Program-made: the position numbers and the translations under genes | In this document: one piece after another, positions 9,254 to 10,504 of the stretch | Layout: every line of letters starts with the position of its first letter | Position numbering within the stretch: the first letter of the stretch is position 1 | Assembly (NCBI GenBank): GCA_017514645.1 | Contig: JAFWJP010000263.1 | Location: 1-10,504, forward strand | DNA length: 10,504 nt | Source: Solobacterium sp. | GTDB lineage: Bacteria > Bacillota_I > Bacilli_A > Erysipelotrichales > Erysipelotrichaceae | Reading direction: 5' to 3' | Notes under the pieces: generated by a model | What the model saw: only the letters and a program-made list of their open reading frames with translations | Database searches by the model: none | Told to the model about the DNA's origin: nothing

Positions 9254-10054
9254 TTATGATTTCGGAAAGCGGATAATGACCCGGACATCTTCATCCGTTT
9301 CTTCCGTTTCCGACAGTATGTCGATTCCCATCCGTTTGACCATTCTGACACATTCATGCACCGAATTCAGTCCGATCCGGATATTTCTTGCGAACCCTTT
9401 GGTCCGGTTCTTTTTCTTCTTATTGCCGCTGATCAGTTCTACATACGCTTCCGTCTGGCGTACCGTCAGATTCTTGTCCAGAATATGCCTGTACGCTCCC
9501 ATGCGCTTTTCTTCCGGCAGCGCGAGCAGTGCCCGGGCATGCCGCTCGGACAGTTTCCTGCTGACAACGGCCTCCTGGATCTCCGGCGGCAGATTGAGCA
9601 GACGGATCTTGTTCGCTACACCCGACTGACTCTTGCCGATCTTTTCGGCCAGTTCCTCCTGTGTCAGGCTTGCCTGACGCATCAGATGTACATAGGAACG
9701 GGCTTCTTCAATGGCTGACAGATCCTCCCGCTGAATGTTCTCGATCAGCGCCATGCCGGCCGCTTCGTCTTCACCCGGTGAAAGCACATAGCAGGGAATC
9801 TTCTCATATCCCGCTCTGCGGCAGGCCCGGAACCGGCGTTCTCCGGCGATGATCTCGTATCCGTCCTCCACTTTTCTGACGGTGATCGGCTGGATCAGAC
9901 CGTTCTCACGGATCGACGCTGTCAGTTCCTCCATCGCCTGTTCATCAAAGATGATCCGCGGCTGATAGCGTGACGGACGGACTTCCCCGATATCGATCAT
10001 ACGGATTTCTCCGGCGCTGTCCTTGTTCAATATGTCAAATATACTGCGTTTCAT
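9254..10054 (-). CDS. noc: Nucleoid occlusion protein Noc (ParB paralogue)
   Basis: Noc binds NBS sites across the chromosome, spreads with CTP, and links DNA to the membrane to block FtsZ assembly over the nucleoid. The 266-residue protein starts MKRSIFDILNKDS, a short amphipathic helix like the membrane-targeting N-terminus of B. subtilis Noc. It then has GERRFRACRRAG (71-82, CTP-binding), ENIQREDLSAIEEA (105-118) and the HTH TQEELAEKIGKSQSGVANKI (131-150), followed by SERHARALLAL (169-179) and a Noc-like C-terminus (KGFARNIRIGLNSV, 219-232). Q143, K149 and R171 are the Noc-type residues where ParB has R, T and G. The ATG at 10054 has GGGAGG 4 nt upstream; the open frame extends 28 codons into rsmG but without a good site. 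The gap to rsmG is 11 nt. Confidence 0.93.
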   Translation of the reverse strand: MKRSIFDILNKDSAGEIRMIDIGEVRPSRYQPRIIFDEQAMEELTASIRENGLIQPITVRKVEDGYEIIAGERRFRACRRAGYEKIPCYVLSPGEDEAAGMALIENIQREDLSAIEEARSYVHLMRQASLTQEELAEKIGKSQSGVANKIRLLNLPPEIQEAVVSRKLSERHARALLALPEEKRMGAYRHILDKNLTVRQTEAYVELISGNKKKKNRTKGFARNIRIGLNSVHECVRMVKRMGIDILSETEETDEDVRVIIRFPKS

Positions 10055-10065
10055 ATTGCCTCCCA

Positions 10066-10504
10066 TCAGAGCGGATGCTTGTGGATCTGCCCGTAATTGC
10101 GCGGATACTTCCGCGGTGTCTCTTTCGTCTTGGTACATATGACCAGCGTACGCTCACCGGCACTCGGCAGGTTCAGACGTATCACTTCCGTCTTCCCGAT
10201 TCCAAGCACCTCCAGCGCATGCGCTGCCTGTGTCTTTTCGTCTTCTCCCTGGCTTCCCTTCATGGCCGCAAAGATACCGCCGACCCTGGCAAGCGGGACG
10301 CACAGTTCACTGAGCACGGGCAGAGACGCTACTGCCCGGGCCGTGACGCCGTCGTAGGCTTCCCTGTGCTGTGCCGCGTGATCCTCCGCCCTTTCGTTGA
10401 TCACGGTGACGTTGGACAGTCCCAGCACTTTGACTGCTTCCCTGAGGAACGTGCATCGTTTGCCCAGCGGTTCGATCAGCGTGATGTCCAGATCCGGCCG
10501 TGCG
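10066..10504 (-). CDS. rsmG: 16S rRNA (guanine-527-N7)-methyltransferase RsmG, 3' part
   Basis: RsmG (GidB) uses S-adenosylmethionine to methylate N7 of G527 in 16S rRNA; its loss gives low-level streptomycin resistance in several species. The window holds the last 145 codons; the start and the first part of the SAM-binding domain are beyond the right edge. Visible family features are DITLIEPLGKRCTFLREAVK, then NVTVINERAED, the very conserved YDGVTARAVASLPVLSELC and the C-terminal TPRKYPRNYGQIHKHPL, which matches the typical TPKKYPRKPGTPNKxPL ending. The stop lies 11 nt before noc, the same neighbour order as in Bacillus (mnmG-rsmG-noc-parA-parB). Confidence 0.95.
   Translation of the reverse strand, partial: ARPDLDITLIEPLGKRCTFLREAVKVLGLSNVTVINERAEDHAAQHREAYDGVTARAVASLPVLSELCVPLARVGGIFAAMKGSQGEDEKTQAAHALEVLGIGKTEVIRLNLPSAGERTLVICTKTKETPRKYPRNYGQIHKHPL

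Noticed and set aside
9530..9539. TGCCCGGGCA palindrome in noc, resembling the core of an NBS site
   Set aside because: Only the CCCGGG core and a few flanking bases match ATTTCCCGGGAAAT, and the sequence is fully explained by codons of the conserved HARALLAL segment.
10055..10138. Longer noc start 28 codons upstream
   Set aside because: The extension overlaps the conserved end of rsmG and would bury the membrane-targeting MKRSIFDIL N-terminus; the ATG at 10054 has GGGAGG just upstream.

Overview
The window reads as an origin-proximal chromosomal segment of a moderately GC-rich Bacillota. The main clue is a separate Noc protein beside ParA and ParB, immediately downstream of rsmG. That order (rsmG-noc-parA-parB) is characteristic of Bacillota and normally lies next to oriC, so the origin is probably beyond the right edge. 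The style of the proteins, with Noc but a 76-residue two-carboxylate c subunit and a very short epsilon subunit, makes me think of an Erysipelotrichia-like gut anaerobe. That placement is an inference and is not proven by the sequence.

Every convincing gene is on the minus strand, so transcription runs from high to low coordinates. From right to left: the 3' part of rsmG (10504-10066), noc (10054-9254), parA (9242-8451), parB (8451-7561) and an unrecognised 99-residue membrane protein (7560-7261) form one tightly packed unit with 11-nt gaps, a 1-nt overlap and an abutting start. A 171-bp AT-rich gap (7260-7090) carries a near-consensus sigma-A promoter. It is followed by a complete F1Fo ATP synthase operon in the classic order atpI-B-E-F-H-A-G-D-C (7089-668), with overlaps or gaps no longer than about 15 nt. 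A rho-independent terminator (648-621) closes it. After a gap of about 360 bp with its own promoter, the first 85 codons of a ferredoxin:NADP+ reductase / sulfide dehydrogenase-type FAD/NAD-binding subunit begin at 256 and run off the left edge.

In function, the right half links rRNA methylation, chromosome segregation (ParA/ParB) and nucleoid occlusion (Noc). The middle encodes the energy-coupling rotary ATPase, and the left edge begins a redox enzyme of electron bifurcation or transhydrogenation. The most interesting details are in the ATP synthase. The c subunit has glutamates in both helices in the arrangement of the two-carboxylate Na+-binding c-ring, and the epsilon subunit lacks the whole C-terminal regulatory hairpin. 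I see no IS element, CRISPR, tRNA/rRNA or clearly novel multi-gene system; the window is mostly well-known core machinery with a few unusual variants.
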